Source of the DNA: Paenibacillus cymbidii
GTDB lineage: Bacteria > Bacillota > Bacilli > Paenibacillales > NBRC-103111
Assembly (NCBI RefSeq): GCF_004764705.1
Contig: NZ_SHLX01000006.1
Location: forward strand, 248,001-312,000
Direction: 5' to 3'
Length of the DNA stretch: 64,000 nucleotides
In this document: positions 18,690-27,214 of the stretch, in pieces
How positions within the stretch are numbered: the stretch's first letter is position 1
Layout of the letters: each line of letters opens with the position of its first letter
The notes under the pieces: model-generated
What the model saw: the letters and a program-made list of their open reading frames with translations, nothing else
What the model was told of the DNA's origin: nothing
Databases searched by the model: none
Translations under genes and position numbers: made by a program

Positions 18690-18830
18690 CAACACCCGCT
18701 ACGTGTACGTATCGGAATCATACTGGAAGTTCGTTTTACCGAGGGCATACCCGTAGAACCAAAGCTTCAGCAACAGATACGTCGGCACCAGTTCCTGCGC
18801 TGCAGCAAACATGCAAAAAAGCACGATACC
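18690..18830 (-). pseudogene. Short transposase-like scrap
   Basis: One minus-strand frame reads 'ELVPTYLLLKLWFYGYALGK', resembling the 'LLKLWFYGYALG' segment of IS1182-type transposases, with no flanking coding sequence. The rest of 18500-18865 shows no gene. Identification is weak. Confidence 0.3.
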
Positions 18831-18865
18831 AAATGGCACCGTGCTTTCGAGGGCTTCCTTAAATC

Positions 18866-19069
18866 TTACAGTTTAACGACGTTCTCGGCTTGTGGTCCGC
18901 GATTGCCTTGAACGACGTTGAATTCAACGCGTTGGCCTTCGTCAAGTGTTTTGTAGCCGTCGCCGACGATTGCGCTGAAGTGCACGAATACGTCTTTGCC
19001 GCCTTCAACTTCGATGAAGCCAAAACCTTTCTCTGCGTTGAACCATTTTACTGTGCCTTGCTGTGCCAT
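18866..19069 (-). CDS. cspA: Cold shock protein
   Basis: This is a 67-residue OB-fold RNA/DNA-binding chaperone. RNP1 KGFGFIEV and RNP2 VFVHFSAI are intact, and the start [15 protein letters not shown] is typical. ATG at 19069 follows TTTGGAGG; the upstream extension of the frame has no RBS. Downstream of the gene the sequence runs into the IS remnants. The 5' region (19070-19200) is AT-rich with a possible promoter (TTTACG, 17 bases, CATATT). Confidence 0.96.
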   Translation of the reverse strand: MAQQGTVKWFNAEKGFGFIEVEGGKDVFVHFSAIVGDGYKTLDEGQRVEFNVVQGNRGPQAENVVKL

Positions 19070-19275
19070 CTGAACATACCTCCAAATAAAGTTTAATATG
19101 TCACTTCTATTTACCACCGTAAATAAAAAATCACACATTCGAAAAGGTACCTCTCCGTCAAGAGATCCCCTTTCGAACGTGCGAATTCAGGTCGATCTTT
19201 CCGAATTGATTTCATCATAGCATACAACCGCCATTTCCGCAACACGTCTATTAAAGCGCTCTCAAAAATTTTTGG

Positions 19276-19301
19276 GCGTATTTCGACTGGTCGAAATACG
19301 C
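19276..19301 (-). terminator. Candidate terminator of the eCIS accessory operon
   Basis: GCGTATTTCGAC, a 2-base loop and its exact complement form a 12-bp stem about 58 bases after the stop codon of the DUF4157 gene. A short A5/T5 stretch follows on the minus strand. It separates that operon from cspA. Confidence 0.55.
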
Positions 19302-19358
19302 TCCTTGACTCGCCAGCGGTACCGCACCGGCAACCGCGGGTTTCCCCGGTCATGACGA

Positions 19359-20948
19359 CTATTCCGCCCCTCCGCCGCCACCGCCGCCGGCACTTCCACC
19401 GCTTTGCTGCACGACATGCGTCAACTCGTGAGCCAGCAGCTCCTGGCCCGCCTCATTGCCGGGATTGTACTCTCCCTGGCGAAAAAACACATCGTTGCCG
19501 AGCGTAAACGCACGGGCCCCAATCGAGCGGGACAACTCGTCCGATTCCGCGTCATTGTGAATTTTGGCACTACTGAAATCGGCGCCGAACGCGTCTTCCA
19601 TCTGGCCTCGGGTGCCCTCCTCGATCGACTGGCCACTGCCGCGTTTGGCTTGAATCCGCTGCTCGATGTCGCGCGGTGGCGCAAAGGAACCGCCGTCTTC
19701 CGCGTCGCGCTGCACAGCCCCGAATGCAGGCTTCATCTGCAACTCGTCCTCGCCTTCTCCTTCGCCGCTCTCCTCATCGCCGAGCGAACGCTGCAACGAG
19801 TCCGCCGCTGGCTTCATCTGCAGAGCATCGTCGCCTTCGCTTTCGTCCATTTCGCTCTCCATCGGCGCATCGAATGCCTCGTCGGCGTCGCTGCCATCGA
19901 CTTCTCCGCTTTCTTCCTCGCCGAGCGAACGCTGCAACGACTCCGCCGCGGGCTTCATCTGCAGAGCATCGTCGCCTTCGCTTTCGTCCATTTCGCTCTC
20001 CATCGGCGCGTCGAATGCTTCGTCGGCGTCACTCCCGTCGACTTCTCCGCTTTCTTCCTCGCCTAGCGAACGCTGCAGCGATTCCGCCGCGGGCTTCATC
20101 TGCAGTTCGTCCTCGCCTTCCCCTTCGCCGCTCTCCTCATCGCCCAGCGAACGCTGCAACGACTCCGCCGCTGGCTTCATCTGCAGAGCATCGTCGCCTT
20201 CGCTTTCGTCCATTTCGCTCTCCATCGGCGCGTCGAATGCCTCATCGGCGTCGCTGCTGTCGACTTCTCCGCTTTCTTCCTCGCCCAGCGAACGCTGCAA
20301 CGACTCCGCCGCCGGCTTCATCTGCAGCTCGTCCTCGCCTTCCCCTTCGCCGCTCTCCTCATCGCCCAGCGAACGCTGCAACGACTCCGCCGCCGGCTTC
20401 ATCTGCAGCTCGTCTTCGCCTTCCCCTTCGCCGCTCTCCTCATCGCCCAGCGAACGCTGCAGCGACTCCGCCGCCGGCTTCATCTGCAGCTCGTCTTCGC
20501 CTTCTCCTTCGCCGCTCTCCTCATCGCCCAGCGAACGCTGCAACGACTCCGCCGCTGGCTTCATCTGCAGCTCGTCCTCGCCTTCTCCTTCGCCGCTCTC
20601 CTCATCGTCGCGCTGCACGGAACCGCCGCCCTGATTCGCAGCCGAAATGTGCTGCACCACCTGCTTCGCTTTTGCGTCGGCCTCTTGCTCATACGCATCG
20701 CCCACCGGCCCGACCGTCAGCTTCGCCTGCACCGGCAGCCGCGTCCCCCCGCCCGAACCGAGCAAGCTTTGTACGCCGCGATTGCCGATCGCCGCCTGCA
20801 TGCCCATCACATCCCCAGGCGTGATGGACGACGGCGTTGCCGCTTTCTGCTGCCAATCCTCCGACGGCCCCGCCGCCGTACGACCGGACGGACCCGCATG
20901 ACTTCCTGCCCCGCTGCGACTGCCGCCATGACTTTTATGAGACAACAT
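19359..20948 (-). CDS. DUF4157 (eCIS core domain) protein with acidic LQMKP repeats
   Basis: The C-terminus (about residues 435-520) is a DUF4157 domain ending in the metalloprotease-like motif LLAHELTHVVQQSGG (HExxH variant H-E-L-T-H). This domain is a hallmark of extracellular contractile injection system loci. The N-terminal 100 residues hold low-complexity and 'MQAAIGNRGVQSLL'. The middle has nine copies of LQMKPA, eight of them followed by A-(E/D)-SLQRSLG, in two unit types: a short Gly-Glu unit and a longer one rich in Asp/Ser (EVDGSDADEAFDAP). The repeats are nearly identical at DNA level, implying recent unequal exchange. A glycine tail ends the protein. Function is unknown; toxin or cargo-linked roles have been proposed for the family. 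ATG at 20948 follows GGGAGG. Confidence 0.85.
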   Translation of the reverse strand: MLSHKSHGGSRSGAGSHAGPSGRTAAGPSEDWQQKAATPSSITPGDVMGMQAAIGNRGVQSLLGSGGGTRLPVQAKLTVGPVGDAYEQEADAKAKQVVQHISAANQGGGSVQRDDEESGEGEGEDELQMKPAAESLQRSLGDEESGEGEGEDELQMKPAAESLQRSLGDEESGEGEGEDELQMKPAAESLQRSLGDEESGEGEGEDELQMKPAAESLQRSLGEEESGEVDSSDADEAFDAPMESEMDESEGDDALQMKPAAESLQRSLGDEESGEGEGEDELQMKPAAESLQRSLGEEESGEVDGSDADEAFDAPMESEMDESEGDDALQMKPAAESLQRSLGEEESGEVDGSDADEAFDAPMESEMDESEGDDALQMKPAADSLQRSLGDEESGEGEGEDELQMKPAFGAVQRDAEDGGSFAPPRDIEQRIQAKRGSGQSIEEGTRGQMEDAFGADFSSAKIHNDAESDELSRSIGARAFTLGNDVFFRQGEYNPGNEAGQELLAHELTHVVQQSGGSAGGGGGGGAE

Positions 20949-21030
20949 CGAAATGGCCTCCCGTACTCCCAGTTTCTTCTAAACCCATCATAGGCGGAAA
21001 AGGTCGAAAATACAACAACATTTCGAGCGT

Positions 21031-22518
21031 TTACCCCGCGTTTCGACGCACCATCAGCACGGCGATATCGTCCGATTGCTGCGCCCCGCGGGCGAACCGG
21101 TCGACGTCCTGGAGCAGCCGCGTGATGCTTTGGTTCATCGGCACATCGGTCGGCTCCGCCTGCAGAAGCGCCGTCAACCGCTCGACACCATACTGCGCAT
21201 AAACCGGATCCTCGGCTTCCGATATGCCGTCGGTATACAGTACGATCCGTTCGCCGGGCGCCATAATCGCGATGTTGTCCGTATACTGCGCATCCTCCAG
21301 CACGCCGAGCGGCAGCCCTTTCGTCCCTCGCAGCGGCTCGATCGAACCGTCGCCGCGAATAAGCAGCGGCAGACAGTGGCCGCCGTCGCTGAACATCAGC
21401 ACGCCGGAAGCCGTATCCAGCAACCCGCAGAAAATGGTCGCGAACATCCCCGAATCGTCGCGGCACAGCTCGCGATTAACGGCGGTAAGCAGTTGGCCGG
21501 GCGTTGTGCCGTCGGTCATTTTGCCTTTGATCAGCGTCATCGTGACCGCCATGAACAGCGCCGCGGGAATGCCTTTGTCCGACACGTCGCCCAGCGCAAA
21601 AAACAGGCTCGTATCGCTCAGCGCAAAATAATCGTAGAAATCGCCGCCCACCTCGCGGGCCGGCCGCAAAATTGCGTCCACCTCGGCGCCAAACGAATGC
21701 TCGTCCGCCGACCCGGCTTGCTCGCTCTCCGCCGGACTGCCGTACGTAATGCCGGCGTCGCTGATCGTCATGACGGCGCCGCTCTGGTTGACCGACACGC
21801 CAAGCTTGGCGAACGGCCCGCGCGGCAGGAAGCTCATCTGAATGTCGCGGGCGATACGGAGCTCGCTGTCCATCCGCTCCTTGAGCGCGTACGTTTCTTT
21901 CAGCGCCTGCATCGATTTCTCCAGCGCGTCGTAGAGCATCGCGTTCTCCAGCGAAACGGCCGTCGGCGAGGCGATCGACTGCAGCAGCTTCACGTCGCGG
22001 TCGCTGAACGGCTTGTTCCCGCGTTTGTTCAGCACCTGCAGCACGCCGACGATTTCGCCTTTGCTGATCACGGGAACGCACAGCATGTTGCGCGTCGGGT
22101 AATCGGTGCGGGTCGCCACCTTGCTCGACCAGCGCGGATCGCCGGCGGCGTCGTCGATTTTGACCGATTCGCCCGTCTGTGCCACCCACCCCGCGATGCC
22201 TTCGCCGATCTTGAGCCGGATCTCGCGGATTTGATCGACCTTGTCGCCTACCGCCAGCTCGAAGAACAGCTCGCCCTTCTCCTTGTCGACGAGAATGACC
22301 GAGGACGCTTCCGCATTCATCACACTCGCCGTCGTGGCCATGATGTTGCGCAGCAAATCCTGCTTGCGGATCGTCGAGTTCATTTCCAGGCTCAATTCAA
22401 ACAGCTGCTGCGTGCGCTGCAGTTCCTTTTCCGCCGTACGTTTGGAAACGAACATCCAAATCAGCCCGCCCGCCGCTGCGGCGGCCAATGCATAAGGCAC
22501 GAGAAGCGCCGCTGTCAT
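21031..22518 (-). CDS. GAF-SpoIIE protein phosphatase (RsbU-like)
   Basis: The 495-residue product has an N-terminal membrane helix (about residues 2-22), a GAF domain (about 50-195) and a PP2C/SpoIIE phosphatase domain (about 240-492). Metal-binding Asp residues are present in EVGGDFYDYF, GDVSDKG, LYTDGISEAEDP and QSDDIAVLMV, so it should be active. It probably dephosphorylates the adjacent STAS protein. ATG at 22518 is best placed after GGAGGTGA; GTG at 22527 overlaps that RBS. It follows the STAS gene by 58 bases. Confidence 0.92.
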   Translation of the reverse strand: MTAALLVPYALAAAAAGGLIWMFVSKRTAEKELQRTQQLFELSLEMNSTIRKQDLLRNIMATTASVMNAEASSVILVDKEKGELFFELAVGDKVDQIREIRLKIGEGIAGWVAQTGESVKIDDAAGDPRWSSKVATRTDYPTRNMLCVPVISKGEIVGVLQVLNKRGNKPFSDRDVKLLQSIASPTAVSLENAMLYDALEKSMQALKETYALKERMDSELRIARDIQMSFLPRGPFAKLGVSVNQSGAVMTISDAGITYGSPAESEQAGSADEHSFGAEVDAILRPAREVGGDFYDYFALSDTSLFFALGDVSDKGIPAALFMAVTMTLIKGKMTDGTTPGQLLTAVNRELCRDDSGMFATIFCGLLDTASGVLMFSDGGHCLPLLIRGDGSIEPLRGTKGLPLGVLEDAQYTDNIAIMAPGERIVLYTDGISEAEDPVYAQYGVERLTALLQAEPTDVPMNQSITRLLQDVDRFARGAQQSDDIAVLMVRRNAG

Positions 22519-22576
22519 ATCGTTCACCTCCGTTCCTTCCGTGACATCTGTGACATCTGTGACCCCTGCCGGCCGC

Positions 22577-22912
22577 TTACGACAGCGCCGCTACGGCGTC
22601 CGCCTCGCCCGGATAAATGGCAAAGATGCTGCTGAACCCGGACATATCGAACACTTCCTTGACATTGGCCGACATGCCGGCAAGCGCCAGTTTGCCGCCC
22701 ACCGCCTTCAGCTTCTTCGCCGCCACAAGAAAAATGCGCAACCCCGCGCTGCTCACATAATCGAGCCCGGTCAGCTCGAACACGAACAGCTTGTTGCCGC
22801 CGCCGGACAGCTGGCCGAACTTCGTTTCCAGCGAGCTTGACGTATTCGTATCGAGCCGACCGTTCAGCGTTAAAATGATGATTCCGCCCTGCGTACGTTC
22901 CGTAATCTCCAT
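22577..22912 (-). CDS. STAS-domain anti-sigma factor antagonist (RsbV-like)
   Basis: The 111-residue single STAS domain has the phospho-acceptor region LDYVSSAGLRIFL (Ser at about residues 57-58). RBS GAAGGAG precedes the ATG. With the kinase upstream and phosphatase downstream it forms a complete partner-switching module. No sigma factor gene is adjacent, so the final target of the switch is unknown. Confidence 0.93.
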   Translation of the reverse strand: MEITERTQGGIIILTLNGRLDTNTSSSLETKFGQLSGGGNKLFVFELTGLDYVSSAGLRIFLVAAKKLKAVGGKLALAGMSANVKEVFDMSGFSSIFAIYPGEADAVAALS

Positions 22913-22939
22913 GATCGCATCTCCTTCGATTCCAAGTTG

Positions 22940-23356
22940 CTACCGGCGTTTTTTCGCCAGCCTCACGACGTTGCACCCGTCTTCTCGCGTATAAGCCACT
23001 TCATCCATCACTTGGCGTACAAAATAAATTCCCAGGCCGCCGATGCCGCGCTCGTCGATGCCGAGCGACGTGTCCGGGTCCGGCCGCGCGAACGGATCGA
23101 ACGGCACGCCTTCGTCGACGATGCGAATCTCCACCTCCGACTCCGTGGCCGTAAACGTCACGACAATGCCGTGACGCCCGTCCTTCGGATACGCGTAGCT
23201 GATCGTATTCGTCACCAACTCGTCGCATACGAGCTGAAGGTGAAACGCGAGCTGCGGATCCAACCCCGCCTCCGCCTGCAGCCGCTCGATCGTTTCCCGC
23301 AGCCGCTCCAACTCGCCAAGCTCATTGTACAGCTCAATCGATACGCTTACGCTCAC
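22940..23356 (-). CDS. Anti-sigma factor serine kinase-like ATPase (RsbW-like)
   Basis: The 138-residue GHKL-type protein has N-box ELVTNTISYAYP, an Asp-rich G1 region (VDEGVPFDPFARPDPD) and a C-terminal GGLGIYFVRQVMDEV box. It is expected to phosphorylate the STAS partner encoded 27 bases downstream. GTG at 23356 follows GGAGG by 10 bases. The gene lies 23 bases after the transporter-HEAT-CNB gene. Confidence 0.9.
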   Translation of the reverse strand: MSVSVSIELYNELGELERLRETIERLQAEAGLDPQLAFHLQLVCDELVTNTISYAYPKDGRHGIVVTFTATESEVEIRIVDEGVPFDPFARPDPDTSLGIDERGIGGLGIYFVRQVMDEVAYTREDGCNVVRLAKKRR

Positions 23357-23379
23357 GGCGAAACAACCTCCGTTTCCTG

Positions 23380-26300
23380 TCAGCCCATTTTCATCAGCAT
23401 GCTTTCCAGCAGCCGGACGCGCGCACCGGAAGCCTGCAGCAAGCCGATGCCGATTTCCGGGTATAGCCTGACGAGCCGGGCCAAGTCTTCGCCGCGCAGC
23501 GCAAGCACGCGCACCTCGTCAAAAAACGCCTGCGCCGACACCGCCGAAGCGGATTGGTCGAGAATGGCCGTTTCGCCAAACGCCATCTTCGGCCCGAGTA
23601 CGCCGATCGTGCCGATCGAACCGTCGGCCATCGTGCCGCTCAGCTCGATGTTGCCGTCGACGATGATGTACATGCGGGAGAACGTTTCGCCCGCCTGAAT
23701 CAGGAACGCGCCGTCCGGATGAACCTCCTCGGAAGCGATGCCGGCGATGAGCCCCAGCTCGTCGACCGACAAATGTGCAAACAGCTCCACCTGCTTCAAA
23801 AACACGACTTTATCCAGCAAGCTCAAAAACTTGCGTTCCTCCTGCATGTCGCCCGCCTCCTTACGCCTTTCCATATCGAGCGCATAGCCGGCAATTTGCC
23901 GCAGCCAGCCGTCGGCGCCCGCCGCTTCCGCTTCGTGGCGCACGACCTCCAGCGCCGCCTGAACCGGCGCCTTTCCTTCGCCCGCGTCCGCGCGGGTCGC
24001 CGCAGCCTCCAAAACCGCCGGTCGCGCCGCTGCCGCCGCATCCTGCTGCAGCAGCGCGAACAGCGCCGCCGCCAGCCGCCGGTCGCCCGGCCCTTCCGCC
24101 AGCGCCTCCAGCCCGTTCTCGCGGACGTCGTCGTCCGCGTCGGTCACGGCCTGGCGGATCGTAGCGACGACCTGCTCGTCGGCCAGCGCCGCCAGCACCG
24201 CCCAGGCCGCGTCGCTGAGCGCGTCCCTGATTTCGCCGTAGCGGCGCTCGCACAGCGCGGCCGCTTCGGACAACCCGAGCGCGCGCAGCGCTTCCGGCAG
24301 CGCACGGTTGCGGCCGATATCGGCGATTCGCGCCAGACACGCGTCCACGAGCAGCTCGCGCACCCGCCGCTCCGGCAGGATGCCGGCGAGCGCCACGACC
24401 GCCGCTTTCCAACTGAGCGGATCGGGCTGCTTCATGCCGTCAAACAGATCGGACAGCGCCGGTTCGCCCATATCGGCGAACGCCTGCACGATCGCCTTGC
24501 GCAGCTCCTTGTCGGCGAGCGGATACATCGCCAGCAGCCGCGGCACCGTTTCCCGCCGCCGCAGCTTGCCGAGGCACGCCGCCGCCGCCACCTTGACGGC
24601 CGGCTTGTCGTCGCCGAGCAGCGACTCGACCCACTCGGCGTAGCTGTCCAGGCCAAGCGCCGCGATCGTGCGGCAGCCGTACACGGCGGATTCGCCGCCC
24701 GTGTCGAGCAGCTTGACGATCGTTTCGCCGCAGGCGGCGTAGCTCTCGTCGCTCCCAAGCGTGTACAGCGCCAGAATCGCTTCGCTGGCGACGTGCGGGT
24801 GCGCGTCAAGCAGCTTCATGCGAATGAAGAAATGCGCCTGGCTCTTCAGATGTTTGGCCCTTCCGAGCAGCCGCACGCACTCGGAGCGCACCTCGACGTC
24901 CTCGTCCTCGAGAAACGACGCCACCTGCACCAGCTGCTGCAAGTCGGCGCCGTGCAGCGTCATCGCCCGCAGCGCCGCCAGCTTGATCCGCGGGCTGTCC
25001 TCATGGATCAGCCCGATCAGCTGCGGCAGGTGCGCGGGATCTTTGGCCTTGCCGGCGATTTCGAGCGCAAGCTCGCGCACGTAATCGTTCGGATGCTGCA
25101 AGTAGCCGAGAATCGCCTGCATCGCCTTCGTCTGGCGGATGCCGCCGAAGAACGACTCGGCGATGTCGGACAGCTGGTCGTGCAGCGTCTGCACGCTGCG
25201 CACCAACTCTTTCATGTACAGATTGCGGCTGTACCATGCCGTGGCGACGAGCGCCACCGCCAGAACGAGACCGATCGCCGCCTGCGGCGTCAGTTCGATC
25301 CAGCCGGACGAATGCAGCAGCGACAGCAGCGCGCCGAACAGGATGCCCGCCGACGCGGCGATCGCCTGCACCACGTAACGAATGCCGTCGCGCCGGCCGA
25401 GCGGCTGCATTTTGAAGAACAGTTGGTAGCACGGCTCGGCGAAATAATAATACAAAATATAAATGACCGCATACGCGCACGAAACGGCCGCCAGGCTGTG
25501 CGGCGCCCCGACGAACATCGTCGTGACGGCGAAGCCGCCGAGGAACACGACCGTAATCGCCAGCAGCATGTTGCTGGCGCCAAGCCAGTTCATCAGCCGC
25601 GTCGATACGGTTTGCAGTACCAGCGAGAACGTAAATTGCAGTGTGATGACGATGCCGTAGAAAGCGGTCAAGTCGCTTTCGTTCGGATAGGTCGTTTGCG
25701 CCGCGTTAAAATACTGGTATTCGATCAAAAAATAAAGCGCCGGCATCAGCGTCATCAGCGCCATCGCGCACAGCAGGAACGGGCTGCCCACGATCAGGCG
25801 CGCATACTGGCCGGTAGTCAGCGCTTCTTCCTGCGGTGCGGCGGCCGCTTCCGATTTCCGCTCCGCCTTGAGCGTGAGCGGAACCAAATATTTGGCGATC
25901 GCCAGGCGGAAATAACGGTAACCGATCAGCAGCACGACAGGGGCCAGCGCATAGACGACTTCCGTGCCGAACCATTTGACGAACACCTGGGCGACAAAAC
26001 CGGCAACGATACCGCCGATCGTAGCCGACGCCACGAAGATCGGCATGAGCCGCTTGGCTTGCTGCGTCGGACATAAATCGAATGCCGTGGCCCACAGCAG
26101 CAAGGTCATCTGGCGAACGACGAAGTTGGAAGAGAGGAACAGGATCGGATAATAGTAGATGAAATCGATGCCGCCCAGCTTGAAGCCGAGCAGCACAAGA
26201 CCGTTCGCCAGCAGCGCCAGCGCCATCAGCAAATACAGCGTGCGCATCAGCTTCGGCTTCGGCAGCAGACTCGCCATCTTGGCCAGCAGCCAGCCTTCCA

Positions 26301-26493
26301 GCGGCAGCAGCATCGCCTCGACGATGTACATGAGCGGCAAATGCTGCACGCCGAAACGCTGGTTGAAGAGCGCCATAAAGCCCGAATAGTTGAGCAGCTC
26401 GGCTATCCCGCCGCACAGGAAAACCGGCGCCATAATCCACAGCTTGCGCGTATCCTCCGCCCGCAGCCCCAGCAATCGCAATGCTTTTGTCAA
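23380..26493 (-). CDS. Transporter-HEAT-cyclic-nucleotide-binding fusion protein
   Basis: The 1037-residue product has three parts. Residues about 1-440 form some twelve membrane helices of the nucleotide (ADP/ATP) translocase or MFS type. Residues about 455-850 are HEAT-like helical repeats (for example YVRELALEIAGKAKD, PRIKLAALRAM). Residues about 890-1030 are a CNB domain (FAHLSVDELGLIAGIA ... FGETAILDQSASAVSA). The phosphate-binding cassette keeps FGE but has Ser where CAP-type domains have the Arg that grips the cyclic phosphate, so nucleotide binding is doubtful. TTG start at 26493, 11 bases after AAGGA. Its place next to the kinase/STAS/phosphatase genes suggests one regulatory operon. 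Substrate of the membrane part is unknown. Confidence 0.85.
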   Translation of the reverse strand: MTKALRLLGLRAEDTRKLWIMAPVFLCGGIAELLNYSGFMALFNQRFGVQHLPLMYIVEAMLLPLEGWLLAKMASLLPKPKLMRTLYLLMALALLANGLVLLGFKLGGIDFIYYYPILFLSSNFVVRQMTLLLWATAFDLCPTQQAKRLMPIFVASATIGGIVAGFVAQVFVKWFGTEVVYALAPVVLLIGYRYFRLAIAKYLVPLTLKAERKSEAAAAPQEEALTTGQYARLIVGSPFLLCAMALMTLMPALYFLIEYQYFNAAQTTYPNESDLTAFYGIVITLQFTFSLVLQTVSTRLMNWLGASNMLLAITVVFLGGFAVTTMFVGAPHSLAAVSCAYAVIYILYYYFAEPCYQLFFKMQPLGRRDGIRYVVQAIAASAGILFGALLSLLHSSGWIELTPQAAIGLVLAVALVATAWYSRNLYMKELVRSVQTLHDQLSDIAESFFGGIRQTKAMQAILGYLQHPNDYVRELALEIAGKAKDPAHLPQLIGLIHEDSPRIKLAALRAMTLHGADLQQLVQVASFLEDEDVEVRSECVRLLGRAKHLKSQAHFFIRMKLLDAHPHVASEAILALYTLGSDESYAACGETIVKLLDTGGESAVYGCRTIAALGLDSYAEWVESLLGDDKPAVKVAAAACLGKLRRRETVPRLLAMYPLADKELRKAIVQAFADMGEPALSDLFDGMKQPDPLSWKAAVVALAGILPERRVRELLVDACLARIADIGRNRALPEALRALGLSEAAALCERRYGEIRDALSDAAWAVLAALADEQVVATIRQAVTDADDDVRENGLEALAEGPGDRRLAAALFALLQQDAAAAARPAVLEAAATRADAGEGKAPVQAALEVVRHEAEAAGADGWLRQIAGYALDMERRKEAGDMQEERKFLSLLDKVVFLKQVELFAHLSVDELGLIAGIASEEVHPDGAFLIQAGETFSRMYIIVDGNIELSGTMADGSIGTIGVLGPKMAFGETAILDQSASAVSAQAFFDEVRVLALRGEDLARLVRLYPEIGIGLLQASGARVRLLESMLMKMG

Positions 26494-26571
26494 CGCATAT
26501 CAAATCCTTGTCGCTTCGCCGCAGGTCGCCGCCGGGGCCAGCCGTTCTTACACTGGGCCACTTGCGATCTC

Positions 26572-27090
26572 CTACAGCTTTTTATTGTAAAGCAGCATGG
26601 CTTCGCCGTCGTAGTAGTAGTCGGGACAAGTGCCCACTAGCGTAAACCCGCGCCCCTCGAACATGCGCTGAATCGGCGCGTATTCCGGCAAGTCGCACGT
26701 GTAGGTGAGAATGTAGCGGCCGCCGCGCGAACGAACGAACGCGATCATCGTATCGTACAGCCGCCGCGCGATGCCGAGGTTGCGGTACTGCCGGTGCACG
26801 GCGATAAAATCCCACATGTAGCCGCCGGTGCGATGCTCGTTCTCCTTGATGTTGCAGGCGCCGATTACTTCTCCCCGCTCGTTCTCCACGAACCAGAACC
26901 GGTCGCCTCCCTGATGCAGGCTTTGGCGGGGCCGGTTGCGGAACATTTCCTGCTCGCCGGGGGTATAGCGCTGATCGTCGAACGAATGCGGCGACAGGAA
27001 AAAGTCGCCGATCCGCTGCGCCTGCGCTTCATTTTCCATTTCCTGCACGAGATACGATCGTTCGGATGCGGTTTGCTTCAACTGCTCCAT
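26572..27090 (-). CDS. GNAT family N-acetyltransferase
   Basis: The 172-residue single GNAT domain has the acetyl-CoA motif A region 'WDFIAVHRQYRNLGIARRLYDTMIAF', where Gln/Arg-x-x-Gly-x-Ala is recognisable, and a C-terminal 'RMFEGRGFTLVGTCPDYY' typical of motif B. Substrate unknown. The ATG at 27090 (MEQLKQ) is preferred; the upstream in-frame start lacks an RBS. It lies between the cyclase-like gene and the transporter fusion on the same strand. Confidence 0.85.
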   Translation of the reverse strand: MEQLKQTASERSYLVQEMENEAQAQRIGDFFLSPHSFDDQRYTPGEQEMFRNRPRQSLHQGGDRFWFVENERGEVIGACNIKENEHRTGGYMWDFIAVHRQYRNLGIARRLYDTMIAFVRSRGGRYILTYTCDLPEYAPIQRMFEGRGFTLVGTCPDYYYDGEAMLLYNKKL

Positions 27091-27214
27091 AAGACGGTTC
27101 CCTGCCCTTCGCCTTGTCAAGATATCCCCACGAATCGGGACTTGGGCGTGTCTTCGATGCGGATGCAGATACGCTGCGGAGGCCCCGGAAATGGCTCCCT
27201 TTTAGCCTGCCTGG

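Noticed and set aside
19666..20634. CRISPR-like DNA repeats in the DUF4157 gene.
   Set aside because: The repeats are in-frame coding units with conserved protein sequence and no unique spacers.
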